From: Diphasiastrum complanatum
Taxonomy: Eukaryota; Streptophyta; Lycopodiopsida; Lycopodiales; Lycopodiaceae
Length of the DNA: 64,000 nucleotides
NCBI GenBank assembly: GCA_029204225.1
Contig: CM055092.1
Coordinates: 79,060,527-79,124,526, forward strand
Reading direction: 5' to 3'
Under the pieces are notes generated by a model. It saw only the letters and a list, made by a program, of their open reading frames with translations, was not told the origin of the DNA and searched no databases. Positions within the stretch are counted from its first letter, which is position 1; the number at the start of each line of letters is the position of its first letter. Of the stretch, positions 1 through 11,560 are shown piece after piece. Position numbers and translations under genes: made by a program.

Positions 1-2668
1 CTGCCTAGAAAATCTGCTAACCTGCATTTTCCATAAATACAAAAGATTATATCGCAATACAAAAACTTCATGAAGTCCTTCAGGGAGGGAAATGGGGAAC
101 GTGAACAAAAATGCGCCTCAGAAAATGGAAATGGGAATAGGAAATCCAAATCAGCATGGTAATGTATAAATAAAATATAGAAATACACATACGAATTTGA
201 AATGGGTAGAAATTTGTATTTCAGATTACATAATGCCTAAACAAACTAGAGGATGAATACTGTATTTACAGTGTACACCTATATAGACAAAATATATGTG
301 AGTGCCTCTGAATTTTTCCATTTCCTCCCTTACTTTTGAACTATGCCCATGAAACACATTCCCATGTCTTGGGAACGTGTTCTTACATCCCTCCTGGTCA
401 CGTTCCCAACCTGGCATTCCTGTGGGTGTTCCCAGACTGGAAACTTGGGAATGCGTGGAGCAATACTTCAGACAAAAATGAAAGAGGTTTACGTTATGGA
501 CCATTGTTCTGGAGTGCCTCCATCTACCTTGCTCATTTTGTGTGGCCACCATCGTTTTACCCAAAATGCGTATTCCACCATTAGTAAAAGTTTCACTTGA
601 ACTTTTTGTTCTTATTTGGAAAGATAATCCCCACACACAAAGATTCTAGGTTCATATACCTGCTCAATAAAAAGTGATGCTCCTCAAACTTAAAATATTG
701 CAGCTTCTTAGATATTTTACCCTTTTTGCGCTGGTACTTATAAAGGTGAATGTTTGAGGTTTTATGGAAAGCATCTATTTGACTGACTTCATTCGCAGTT
801 CAGCTAGTCCTTGAATTGAATCTTGGCTTTACAGTCTTGCTGCTTGCATAACATTTCAAAGGAGAGTTATGACCAGCAAAGGTCACTAATAGGGGATCCC
901 CCTGTGCATAAAATGTCATCGTTTCAAGAGGCAAGATAATTATTGCCAGAAAAGTTGAGGCTTCCTTGTGCATGATGTGACATAACCAATCCTTACTGGC
1001 TTCTAACCCTTTGTTTTCTAGCAACTAATGGTTGGAGGGGGTAAAACTGTGACAGGGGACATGGTAAATCAGATGTTCACATCTTGAAGTCTCAAATGTC
1101 AGCCTACCATATCAAGTATATGAAGAAATGGACAGTGAAGTGTGTGCCCAAGGGCATGTGGATATTGAAACATAGGAGAAAGACTGACCTGATATTCTTT
1201 GCAATAACGGTACTTCCATCGGCTGCCCCAATATGCCGAAGTTTTATCTCCTCTCTACTACCGTCTTTAAATGCATGCTGGAAAAGAGATTTTTGGGATT
1301 ATGCACTTGCCAAAAGATCTCCAAGGTTTTGGTCTAAGAAGAGTAACCATACATGATAACCAGTTACTTCCAGGAATTTCATCAGTGCAAATGTGCAATG
1401 AGTGCTAAAGTATAACCTCGTACCTTGTAAAAGCAGCTAGAGCCGAAAGGGCAGCTTCCATTTCCAAAATCGAAATGCTTGCAGTCTATTTCACTGAAAT
1501 AAAACCATAGCAGCACTAGTGTCTTTAAAAAATATTGAATGAGCATAACCCAAAACATCTGCCAGTCTTTTGTATAATTCCATTTAGCTGTTTACAATAT
1601 GATATATGTATACTAGAGAATGGAAACTGAATCTAGAATGTACCTAAGCTTGTGCTTATAGCCTTTGACTATTTCTTCCTTTTCTTCTGGTGTTGAATAC
1701 CATACAATACTAGGAATAACATAATGAGAACCAACACGACAGACAGGGCAGGCTCGAATGACAGTATCGAGGTCCATCCCAATTGGATGTGGCCCATTCC
1801 TCCAGTCCCGGATGCAAGATATGCAGAAAGGATGGTCGCATCCAGATAACAAGCCAAACTTGCGCTCTGAAACAGTAGGCTTTGAAAGGACACGCTCTAA
1901 GCAAACACTGCATTCTATCTCTTGACTCATACGCAATGCTTCCAATCTTTTCTTATTACACTCACATTGAACCTTGTGCTCCTCTCTTTCTACAGGCCTT
2001 GAAGGATGCAGACAATATTTTCCACAGGTTTGACATAAGTCACCATGAATTTGTGGACATGTATCACCATATGGACAAAAGCCAGCTGCAGCATATGCAC
2101 AAATGGGTGGATCAGCGCTGTCCATAGCTTTACTCTTTTCTCCCCATGATGCTTGTGCTGAAGAGGTACATGCTGTTGCATTGATCTGCCAGGGGTTTGA
2201 AAGAGGAGCCACAGAATTTTTAATGAACGTTGTAGTCTCAGAAGCCCCAGTTGATCCAACTACAAAGCCTTGTTGTATATCCCCAAGATAATTCATGCCT
2301 GTTGTTGGTTGTAACGAAGACTCAATAGGGGATGTGTATTGTGTTTGAGGTCGGGCTAGTTTTATGTGGTCATACCTGCATCGACTTCCATAAGAACAAA
2401 TCCCTCGCTGATAAAACGTGCACACCTGCACAGCTCATTAAACAAAGTTTTCAGAACTCATTGTTAAGTTCCAACGTGAATCTACATAACCTCATCTGCT
2501 TTGCAGTCAAATAGTTGTAGTAGCACTTGACAAAAATATAATCATGCTGTTCCAAGCAAAGAAGGAAGAACATTGCATACATTGTTTGCTTGGTCTGCCC
2601 AACTGTGCGAGAACTCACATGACTCTCCTTTCAAGCAAGCCCCATGCATAAAAAACTTGCATAGCACA
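1..2668 (-). CDS. makorin-type E3 ubiquitin ligase gene, partial, exons 2 to 6
   Basis: Multi-exon minus-strand gene for a makorin RING/CCCH E3 ubiquitin ligase. Exons read by eye with GT-AG borders: 2581-2668, 1644-2425, 1424-1493, 1189-1277 and 1-21 (runs off the window). Exon 2581-2668 encodes the first CCCH finger (CKFFMHGAC...CEFSH). The long exon encodes the second (CTFYQRGIC...CRYDH), the third (CAYAAAGFC...CPQIH), the makorin Cys-His segment ([15 protein letters not shown]) and a C3HC4 RING (CSVCLERV...CDHPFCISC...ACPVCR). The fourth CCCH finger is split: [11 protein letters not shown]...CFYK ends exon 1424-1493 and its His opens exon 1189-1277. The last exon starts LADFLG, matching the conserved C-terminal tail. 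All splice phases agree and no stop interrupts them. The open stretch continuing past 1644 to a stop at 1613 is intron read-through. The GTG at 2429-2431 is intronic, not a start. Makorins ubiquitinate targets and bind RNA; which target applies here cannot be told. Confidence 0.9.
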
Positions 2669-2737
2669 CTGTTGCATGAAGATATGCCATTGGGTTAAAC
2701 TTGAAGAATATTCTATGTGATTGACACTCATTGTATA

Positions 2738-2742
<5 letters not shown>

Positions 2743-2804
<62 letters not shown>
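2743..2804. repeat. (CT)n microsatellite
   Basis: Uninterrupted 62-bp CT run in the putative first makorin intron. It yields spurious open frames of alternating Arg-Glu. Confidence 0.97.
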
Positions 2805-2807
<3 letters not shown>

Positions 2808-2944
2808 TTATGTACATAGTATGGTACATTGGCATTTCATTTCTTTTCTGTTATAGAGACGTTTCATGCGCTCCCACTGTACCACACACTTGACATGAAC
2901 TTTTTTTCGTCTTATATGCCTATTGGCATGGAAAAGACATTAAT

Positions 2945-2948
<4 letters not shown>

Positions 2949-3033
<85 letters not shown>
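2949..3033. repeat. compound (TC)n-(AC)n microsatellite
   Basis: About 52 bp of TC followed directly by about 33 bp of AC, also in the putative first makorin intron. The open frames through it are low-complexity artefacts. Confidence 0.97.
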
Positions 3034-3034
<1 letters not shown>

Positions 3035-3242
3035 CTATATTCTACATTCTCCATCAGAACACATTATTTGAGAAAAGAATTTGTGTTGAATGGAGATCCT
3101 TCTATGCTTAGATATGACATGCCTCACAAAAGATTTTTGGTGATGAAATTGTAAGAGGCCACTCCTTGAATTGCCTTGTAGATCTTGTTTTCTCATTGGA
3201 ATGTATACTTTACAGAGGCAGGATTTCCAGATCTAGTGTTAC

Positions 3243-3523
3243 ACCCTCTTAGCCGCAAACCGCCAGGTGCCGGTCACCTTACGAAACCGAAAGTCAAACA
3301 TTCCACCAATCCAGATCCACCCTACAAGCGAGATCCGACCTCCAACCCTAACAACATCCCATACCACTACTAGAGCCATCAGCCATTTCCCACCTGTAGT
3401 TAGCTCACATCTTGGCTGTGCAAAAGCGCCCACCGTCCACCTTCTCCTAGGTAGATAGAATGAATGAGAGACCTCCTCCCCTTGTATACCTCCAAGGTAG
3501 GAGTCTCCTAGCCAAGCACACAT
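3243..3523 (-). CDS. candidate first exon of the makorin gene
   Basis: The first CCCH exon begins with one base of a split codon, so an upstream exon is needed. A minus-strand open stretch ends ...AAKRV at 3239; a GT at 3242-3241 would leave AAG AGG GT and join in phase to give K-R-V-V-L-C. Plant makorins have a short K-R-V/I-L-C start, so this fits, but the donor is not a strong consensus and the true ATG is unclear (an in-frame ATG lies near 3294). The implied intron, 2669-3242, holds both long CT repeats. Treat as a hypothesis. Confidence 0.3.
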
Positions 3524-3560
3524 CCTAGATCACGACAAGTGGCAACCAAGGGGTCCATGA

Positions 3561-4510
3561 TGTTGAAATATAAACCTAGTTAAATAAATAAAACATAGCA
3601 CATGGTTTTATTTGGGGCCAAAGTTTTTAAGGCCCAAGTAAACTTAGGCAAAAAATTTTAGCACCAAACTCGTGGAGGGCCTCCTTGCATGATGATGTCA
3701 CATACCCACTTGAGGTTGGTAGCCCCTATGCACATGTACATGGGGGAGAACAAGTTAGTTTGCCACCTAGCATAGCATGCATGAATATTCTGACACTTGG
3801 CAATTGCATGCCAGTGATTGTACATACTCAAATTCTATTTAATAGAGTCTCCACGAGTTGGAGAGTGTGTTGATTGGAATCATCTTCCATCTTCATCAAT
3901 TTTTCTTTGGTTTCATGATCTGATTTTGGCAGGTGGTCGCAGTAGGATCTGATCTGATCTTTTACATGTTTCTCCCTCTCCTCTCATCAAATTTCGATGA
4001 GGACAGTTGCATACTGATCCTTGGAGGAGGGGGCTACTATTCCTATGCTTTCTAGCTTCGATCAAAGTGTTTCCATGACCAGAACAGCCATCATTCAGAT
4101 CTGATTGGGCGCTGGATCTGATTTGCTTGTTCCTTCATTTCTCCTCAGTGGGTCAGAATTGAATGAAATCAATTGCACAAGGTTTCTATTGCATAGGCTC
4201 TGTCATTCCTTATGAGTAAAAGCAATTAGAAGTCAATCTGAATCTGATTTTTCCAGTGCATGGTCAGTGTATGTTCTTGCATGTTCCTTAAACGTTCTTG
4301 CATGTGGTCTTTTAAGCCTCGAGGCAACTTGTGGGCTTATTAGATCCAAGATCCTCAAGCTTCCGCTAGACTTTGGTGTCTAGAATTGTGTTTTTTCATG
4401 CTCTAGGCCACCCCGATTTGCAGCACATGAGTCACTGGTCAACTCAACGGGCCCAGTCGACGTTCGGTCCTAAGTTAGGGTTCGAGACCCAAGGGGTTAG
4501 GTCCCTAACA
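3561..4510 (-). repeat. candidate gypsy 3' LTR
   Basis: Minus strand: the A/G-rich tract at 4511-4525 (polypurine-like) is followed by TGTTAGGGACC, a normal LTR start, right after the gypsy pol end. The far end at 3561 (TG on plus) is only a guess, since no matching 5' LTR could be paired by eye. No gene was seen in 3530-4560. Confidence 0.35.
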
Positions 4511-4571
4511 TTCCCTCCCCCTTACAAGGCTCCTCTTTAGGAAGGAAATCTGGGAATCTCAATCTAAGGTC

Positions 4572-5201
4572 TCACTCCTTTCCGCAAGTGTCCTCATTTT
4601 TGAAACTTCCTTTCCAAGAAACCAAGTACTTAGTCACCTGGCAGTTTTTGAGCCCACGTTGATGTACATCAACAATGGCCTGAGGTTCAGAAGGTACAAA
4701 GGATGTTAGATCCTCTAATAGAACTAGCTTATCCTGTAGAATGAATTCATCCTTTCCACCGAGTCATTCCTTTAAACAACTGATGTGGAAGACTAGGTGA
4801 ACATTGATTCCCTGAGAAAGGTTTTGTTGATAGGCATTCCGATTGAGTTTCTTTACAATACGGAAAGGCCCAGCATAACGAGGCAATAACTTACGAAATT
4901 TTCTAGTCTTTAGCACCTTAAGAGTCTCTTAGGACTTTCAGATACACCCAATCTCCTTCCGCATAGACCCTAGGTTGTCTCTTTTGATTAGCAAAAAAAT
5001 GGGCTCTATCTTGAGCCGTTTTTACGCTATCATGAACAACAAGTAGCATCTCTTGCACAACCGCCGCTTTAACCTCAAGGCTTCTAAGGCCAATGGAGAT
5101 TGGAGCACGCAACTGAAAACCATACATCAAAGAGAATGGACTAAAACCCATCGTTGAGTGCTTTTTGCGCTATTATATGCAAACTCAATCATTGGAAGGT
5201 A
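4572..5201 (-). pseudogene. Ty3/gypsy pol C-terminus (integrase end, chromodomain-like)
   Basis: Minus-strand remnant of the integrase C-terminal part: FSPFSLMYGFQ, GDWVYLKV, then in a shifted frame PRYAGPFRIVKKL and VHLVFHISCLKE, ending with a chromodomain-like YLVSWKGSF. This order is typical of plant chromovirus pol. It carries a frameshift near 4920 and stops. The frame continues across the copia insertion to 10608, where the same protein resumes. Confidence 0.85.
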
Positions 5202-5206
5202 CCTTT
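5202..5206. repeat. target-site duplication CCTTT, left copy
   Basis: CCTTT directly before the 5' LTR is repeated at 10603-10607 directly after the 3' LTR. Removing one copy plus the element restores a continuous gypsy integrase reading. Confidence 0.95.
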
Positions 5207-5605
5207 TGTTGAAGAGTAATGCCTATTTTACCCCTTTTGGCTAAGCATTAGTTAAGTTGTACATAACTCATGGGGCATGTTTTAATTAAATGCATGAGAC
5301 CCCCCTTTTGTTAAGTTATGTAAATTAGTGCAAGTGGCCCACTTGGCCAAGTAGCTCACTCCTATGGTTGACACCTAGACTTTCCATGCATGTAAAGGAG
5401 GTGCTTGCCTCACAAGGGATTTGGAGGACCCACGCCCTCCTCTCTCTCTCTAGCTATTCATTTCTTCTTGAGACTTTTGAGTTTGTGAGATGCTCATGCA
5501 ATTCTCCTTGTGTGTGATATTTCCATAGCCAAGTTTTCTCAAGCTTTCATAGTTGATCTAGCATTTGAGTTAAGATACTCCATAGCTAGGTCTTGTAAAT
5601 CTTCA
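5207..5605 (+). repeat. 5' LTR of copia element
   Basis: 399 bp, TG...CA ends, nearly identical to 10204-10602. Contains a short CT run near 5440 and ends directly at the primer site. Confidence 0.96.
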
Positions 5606-5620
5606 TGGTATCAGAGCAGG
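5606..5620 (+). other. primer-binding site (tRNA-Met type)
   Basis: TGGTATCAGAGCAGG begins at the base after the 5' LTR, the usual plant copia site complementary to initiator tRNA-Met. A leader with no supported gene follows to 6074. Confidence 0.93.
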
Positions 5621-6074
5621 TTGTCTAGCCTGTGAGTTTGAGAGTGAGAGAAACTTCAGTGCTTAGATTCTTGAGAAGATTCCTATCTTCTACAAGCACC
5701 TCAATCTTGAAAGAGGGAGCATTTGATCTACAAGTGTCAGATCGGGTGGAGTCTTGCACTGTTGGAGAGCTATTGGCAAGGGGAGTGGGATGATCCAAAA
5801 ACTTTCTAAATCTGGCTAAGTTTTGGGGAGTCTTTCTGGAGGAGCTTACACAAAAGTAGGGCGCACTTTCTATAGGGGCTTCTGGTTTCTGTTCCAGTGG
5901 AGCCTAGTGCTTGTGCTAGTAAGGCCACACCAAGTGGCAAAGACAAAAGCAGGAGCTGAAGGGTTGCCTTGAAGTGGCTACATACCCTAGTTTGGGGTTA
6001 AACCCTTGTTGCTGGAAGCTGTTCTTTTCTGATCTTTTTCAAGTTGAGCTTCTGTTTTAAGCACAGTTTTTAGC

Positions 6075-9000
6075 ATGGCAAGTCTTGGGGAGAGTTTGCT
6101 GGGTGAATCTAGCAAACTAGATGGCACAAACTACAGAGTGTGGAAGTTAAAGATAGCCAATATCTTGATGGATAAGAATTGCTGGGAGGTCATGACAGGT
6201 ACAGAACCTGTACCAACATCTGATCCTGAATTGAAGGACTACATGAACAGGAGACATAAAGCTCATAGGATAATCAATCTTTTGTCAAGGACAATATTAT
6301 TCCTCACATTTGCAATGCAAGGGATGCAGCTGATGCTTGGACAATTCTGAAGTCTATGTTTGAAACAGTGGATTCAGCCAAGCTGGTGTATTTGCAAAAC
6401 AGGTTACATACTCTCAAGATGGAAGCAGGTGCAACAATTGGTGATCATATTACAAAGGTCAAGGACCTATTGGATCAGCTTGCTTCAGTTGGAGAGAAAG
6501 TAAGTGACAGGAGTATTGTTCCCATAGTCTTAAACAGCTTGTCATTCAACTATCAAGACTATGTGATGTCCCTTTCTGCTAGGGAGAAACTCCCAACCTT
6601 TGGGGAGTTATGTGGTCTTCTTTTACAGGAGGAGATGAGAAGGAAGAATCTTTCTGAAAGGGAAGATAATCCAGAGCTTGCATTTGCTTCTAAGAAGAAG
6701 CAAAACTTTCAGAAGAAAGGCAAAGGCAAAAAGAAGAACTCAAAGCAAAGCTTGGAGCAGCAGGTGTCCAAGTTACAAGTTGGAGGGGAGTCAAACACCA
6801 ATTCCTCATCTACACCCAAGAGGAAGGGCAACTGCAACTATTGTGGTAAGTATGGGCATTTTGATTTTGAATGCAGGAAGAAGCAAAGTGATCAGAAGAA
6901 GGGAAAGAACCAGCAGAGTCACTTTGTTGACAAAGTTGCAGAGGAGGAGCAATCTGGTGTGCTTGAGCTATTCACCGCAGCCCTATCATCTGAATCCACA
7001 TTTGGTGGATGGTACATTGATTCTGGAGAATTGGTTCAGCACCTATGCACCTATGAGGAGACAGAAGATGGCCAACATGTTTGCCTTGGAGATAATTCTA
7101 CACGTATGGTGAGGGGCAAAGGCACACAGTTGCAATACAGCTATCATCAGGTGAGGTGAAAGAAATTAAAAGTGTGTTGCATGTACCAGGGTTGGCTAAG
7201 AACTTGTTATCTGTTGGTGCCATTACCAAACAGAACATGGTGGTAGAGTTTAATGATTCTAAATGTTTGGTAAAAGACAAAGATCAGAACTTCAAGGTGG
7301 TAGCCAAGGGAATGCAAGAAGGAGGTCTTTACAAGCTTTTCACAACCATTCCTAGCCAAGAGGCCTTGTCTGCAAGAGATACTAATCGGGACAAGCTTTG
7401 GCATGAGAGATATGGTCATTTGAGTTACAAAAGTTTGCAAGTTTTGAACAGGCACAAAATGGTAGCAGATCTTCCTAGCATTAAGTCTTCTTCAGATACA
7501 TGTGAGGCTTGTGCATTAGGGAAGCAACAGAGGAAAAAGTTTCCAAAGGAGAAAGCTACCAGGGCCAAGGGCATTCTTGAACTTGTGCATTCAGATTTAT
7601 GAGGTCCCATGCAGGTCAAATCAGCAGGGGGGGCATACTATCTCATGACCTTCGTAGATGATTTCTCTCGGAAGGTATGGGTCTATTTTCTGAAACTGAA
7701 ATCTGAAGCGTTCAAATACTTCAAACAGTGGAAAGCTATGGTGGAAAACCACACAGGAAAGAGGTTAAAGACTCTCAGGTCAGATAAGGGTGGTGAATAT
7801 ATTTCTGATGAGTTCAAAGATCTTTGCAAAGCATGTGGGATAAAGAGACAGTTTACTGCTCCACATACACCGCAGCAAAACGGCGTGGCTGAGCGGAAAA
7901 ACAGGTCTATAGTTGAGTGTGCGAGGAGCATGCTCAAGGCAAAGGGGTTGCCAAATTCCTTTTGGGCAGAAGCGGTAGCAACTGCTGTTTTTCTATTGAA
8001 TAGAAGTCCAACCAAAGCAGTTGAAGGAATCACGCCAGAAGAGGCATATAGTGGCAACAAGCCCAAAGTGGGCAGCCTTCGAGTATTTGGGTGTACAGCA
8101 TATGCACATATACCAAAGGACTTGCGGAAGAAACTTGATGCAAAATCCGTAAAGTGTGTCTTTCTTGGGTATAGTGAAGGTGAGAAAGCTTATGTGCTAT
8201 ATGATCTCGAAAACAGGAGGAAGATCCTAAGTCGAGATGTCATCTTTGATGAAGAGCATGCACCCAAGATACAGGAGCAGGAGAAGGAAGGAATTACTGA
8301 GTTCATACCCTTGATTGATTCCACGGATGAGGATCCTAGTCAAGAGTCCTGTAAGCCTCAAGTGCAGGAGCAACAACAGGAAATCGAACCTACTAGTTCG
8401 AGACCTCTTTTTGGCCAAGTACCAGAAGCAGAAGTTGGGGACAAACGGAAGACTAAAATAGTACCATGGGATACGTGGTCACCATCCACATCACCAACTG
8501 CTAGGAAGAAGCTACCTAGGTGGTATTGGGAAACAATCAAAGAAGGTCAAATGATTGAAGAAGGAGAGAGCAGTGAACAGGGTGTCAGAAGATCTCTTAG
8601 GTCTCATGAGAGACAAGAGACTAACTTTGCTCTTATGTCCACTATTCTGAATGCAGATGAGCCACAGTTCTTTCACGAAGCCGTGAGAGAAAAGGTATGG
8701 CAACATGCCATGCAGGAGGAGTACGACTCCATTGTCAAGAATGACACATGGGAGCTCACTACATTGCCAGAAGGGAAGCAACCAATAGGTTGCAAGTGGG
8801 TCTATAAGACCAAGTTTCATGCCAATGGAACAGTGGACATGTACAAGGCAAGGTTGGTGGCGAAAGGCTATGCTCAGCAAGAGGGGCTAGACTATGATGA
8901 GACATTCGCACCTGCTGCTAAAATGACATCTATCAGGACCATTTTGGCTATAGCCGCATATTTTGATTGGGATGTCCATCAAATGGATGTCAAGAGTGCC

Positions 9001-10209
9001 TTTCTTAATGGGCACCTACAGGAGGAGGTTTACATGGAACAACCGCAGGGATTTGAAATAACAGGCAAGGAGAATCTGGTTTGCAGGCTTAGGAAAGCCT
9101 TGTATGGGCTCAAATAGGCGCCAAGGGCTTGGTATAGCCGAATTGATGAGTACTTTGCAAGGCAAGGGTTTGAGAAGAGTAAGTCTGATTGCAATCTTTA
9201 TGTCTTCAGGGAAGGAGAAGACTTTGTGGTTGTTGTGCTCTATGTGGATGATCTACTCATCACGGGAAGCAATAAGAAGCTTATTGCTTGTGTTAAGAAG
9301 AATCTTTCTAATGAGTTTAAAATGAAAGATTTGGGTTTGCTACACTATTGCCTAGGAGTTGAAGTTTGGAAAGGGAAGCGTTGTCTTTTTATCTCACATG
9401 CAAAGTATGCACAGAAATTATTGAAGAGGTTTAACATGCAAGAAAGCAAACCAATCAGCACACCCATGGATACAAGCAACAAGCCATCAAAAGATGATGG
9501 TCCAGCATTTGCAGATGAGACGCTCTATCGTCAGTTAGTGGGCAGCCTGATTTACCTTACTACCACCAGGCCAGATATTGCTTATGCAGTTGGAATTGCA
9601 AGTCAATACATGTGTAAGCCTACCGAAGCACATTGGAAGGCAGCCAAGCGGATCCTACGATATGTGAGAGGGACAGTGACTTATGGGATTGGATACACGG
9701 ATGACGGGAACCTTCAGCTGGAAGGTTATTCAGATTCTGATTGGGCAGGTGATAGAGACGATCGGAGATCGACGACAGGCTATTGTTTCAGCCTAGGTTC
9801 AGGGGCTATATCGTGGTGCAGTAAGAAGCAGCCTACTATTGCTCTATCGTCTACCGAAGCTGAGTACAGGGCGACTACGAGGTCCGCCTGTGAAGCCATT
9901 TGGTTACGCCGTCTACTTGAGGACATGCAGATTGCTCAAGTAAGACCTACATTGTTACATTGTGATAACCAAAGCTGCATTCAGCTTGCGAGGAATCCAG
10001 TCTATCATGCACGGACAAAACACATAGAGGTGGACCAGCATTTTATACGAGAGAAAGTGCACAGTGGGGAGATCGAGCTAGTTTATTGTGACACCAACGA
10101 CCAGACAACTGATATTTTTACTAAACCACTTAGTAAAGATAAGTTTGGAAAGTTCAGAACTTTGTTGGGTGTCAGTTTGAATAAAATTGCCATTAAGGGG
10201 GGGTGTTGA
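6075..10209 (+). pseudogene. copia gag-pol polyprotein, disrupted
   Basis: Single-polyprotein copia layout. Gag starts at ATG 6075; zinc knuckle CNYCGKYGHFDFEC at 6833-6874; degenerate protease site WYIDSGE near 7011; pre-integrase zinc region LWHERYGHLSYKSL near 7396; integrase core HSDL, LRSDKGGEY and NGVAERKNRS (7588-7908); reverse transcriptase with YVDDLLITG at 9241; RNase H with SDSDWAGD and STEAEY. Lesions: one T lost in the T-run at 6280-6283, two extra bases (CA) near 7125, TGA at 7600 in place of the Cys or similar after HSDL, and TAG at 9115 where copia has Gln before APRAW. The frame closes six bases inside the 3' LTR. Family function is replication and integration of the element; this copy should not make a full protein. 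Confidence 0.95.
10195..10203 (+). other. polypurine tract
   Basis: AAGGGGGGG directly before the 3' LTR, the usual plus-strand priming site. Confidence 0.9.
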
Positions 10210-10602
10210 AGAGTAATGCCTATTTTACCCCTTTTGGCTAAGCATTAGTTAAGTTGTACATAACTCATGGGGCATGTTTTAATTAAATGCATGAGACCCC
10301 CCTTTTGTTAAGTTATGTAAATTAGTGCAAGTGGCCCACTTGGCCAAGTAGCTCACTCCTATGGTTGACACCTAGACTTTCCATGCATGTAAAGGAGGTG
10401 CTTGCCTCACAAGGGATTTGGAGAACCCACGCCCTTCTCTCTCTCTCTAGCAATTCATTTCTTCTTGAGACTTTTGAGTTTGTGAGATGCTCATGCAATT
10501 CTCCTTGTGTGTGATATTTCCATAGCCAAGTTTTCTCAAGCTTTCATAGTTGATCTAGCATTTGAGTTAAGATACTCCATAGCTAGGTCTTGTAAATCTT
10601 CA
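10204..10602 (+). repeat. 3' LTR of copia element
   Basis: 399 bp, pairs with 5207-5605 with three visible substitutions and no length change. Followed by CCTTT. Confidence 0.96.
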
Positions 10603-10607
10603 CCTTT

Positions 10608-11560
10608 CCCAATCCAACTGTCTCCTGGAAACATATGCACGAAGCATATCTTCCATAGATTGGTTCGTCCATTCCATCTAACCATCCGATTCAGGATGAT
10701 CTGCAGACCCTAGACTTGAGGTGGTCTCTAATTTCTCAAAAACCAACTGCCAGAATTTGCCAGTGAACTTAGAAGTTCAATCACTAACAATGTCATATGG
10801 CAAACCAAACAACCTGAACAACTTTTTCACGAAAAGTTGAGCAAGTTCAAAAGCTTTGATAGATTTCTTGGTTAGAATGAACTACGCCATTTTAGTTAGT
10901 CTGTCAACTATAACCCAAATAGCATCATTTTGCTTCCCCATCCGAGGAAGTCCAACCACAAGATCCATGGAAATACTTTCCCATTTTCTTTCGGGGATTT
11001 TCCATTGTCCACATTTGAGAACATATGCCTCCACTTGACCTTTTAGATTTGGCCAATTAATGTTTCTTTTTATTAGGTCGAGCATTCTTTGTGAGCCAAG
11101 GTGCCCTGCACACAGGCTATCATGACATTCATGTAGGATTTGGGCCCTTATATCATCGTTTTTTGGCACACACGCTTTTCCATTTTGGAAAAGTAACCCA
11201 TTCCTAATAAAATAGTCCCTTAATATCTTGTCCTAAGGAGAAATCTTGGAATCTTGCATTCCAAGCTCATCACTAGATCTAGAAGTACCTACCAGGATGT
11301 CTAGCCAAATACGACCGAATACATGTCACTTTTACACAAATCTCTTAGGGACAGATATAAATTAGATTGGATTCAGAAAAGCTTAATTTGATTAACCTCT
11401 CCAATCCGGCTTAGGGCATCCGTGACACTATAAGACGTACCCTTCATGTACTTAATGTCATATTGGGATTCTTGGAGCATTTATGACCAACTGGCTTTAA
11501 GGTCAACCACACCATTAATATACTATGTGAAGGTACATCACCTCTTAATAATATGACTAA
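10608..11560 (-). pseudogene. Ty3/gypsy RNase H end and integrase, disrupted
   Basis: Continues the pol remnant right of the copia insertion. In pol order (high to low coordinate): the RNase H-integrase connection (YDIKYMKGTSYSVTDALSR, 11400-11480), the H2C2 zinc region (CHDSLCAGHLGSQRMLDL) and integrase core pieces (ISMDLVVGLPR, IVDRLTKMA, then SADHPESDG and WTNQSMEDMLRAY), running into the insertion at a residue that resumes at 5201. The second zinc Cys pair is lost in an internal deletion, and there are several frame changes and stops. Confidence 0.85.

Larger units (their letters stand above)
5207..10602 (+). mobile_element. Ty1/copia LTR retrotransposon, full length, recently inserted
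   Basis: Complete 5396-bp element: 399-bp LTRs at both ends (TGTTGAAG...CTTCA), tRNA-Met primer site, gag-pol, purine tract and 5-bp CCTTT duplication. By eye the LTRs differ at three positions, which implies a recent insertion. It sits in an older gypsy integrase in the opposite orientation. The coding region carries two frameshifts and two nonsense codons, so this copy is not autonomous. Confidence 0.97.

Noticed and set aside
1084-1356. 90-codon plus-strand frame
   Set aside because: Antisense to the makorin exon 1189-1277 and its introns; no motif.
1613-1643. C-terminal tail DSVSIL of the long makorin frame
   Set aside because: It lies after a phase-consistent donor at 1643-1642; the conserved continuation is found in the exon at 1424-1493.
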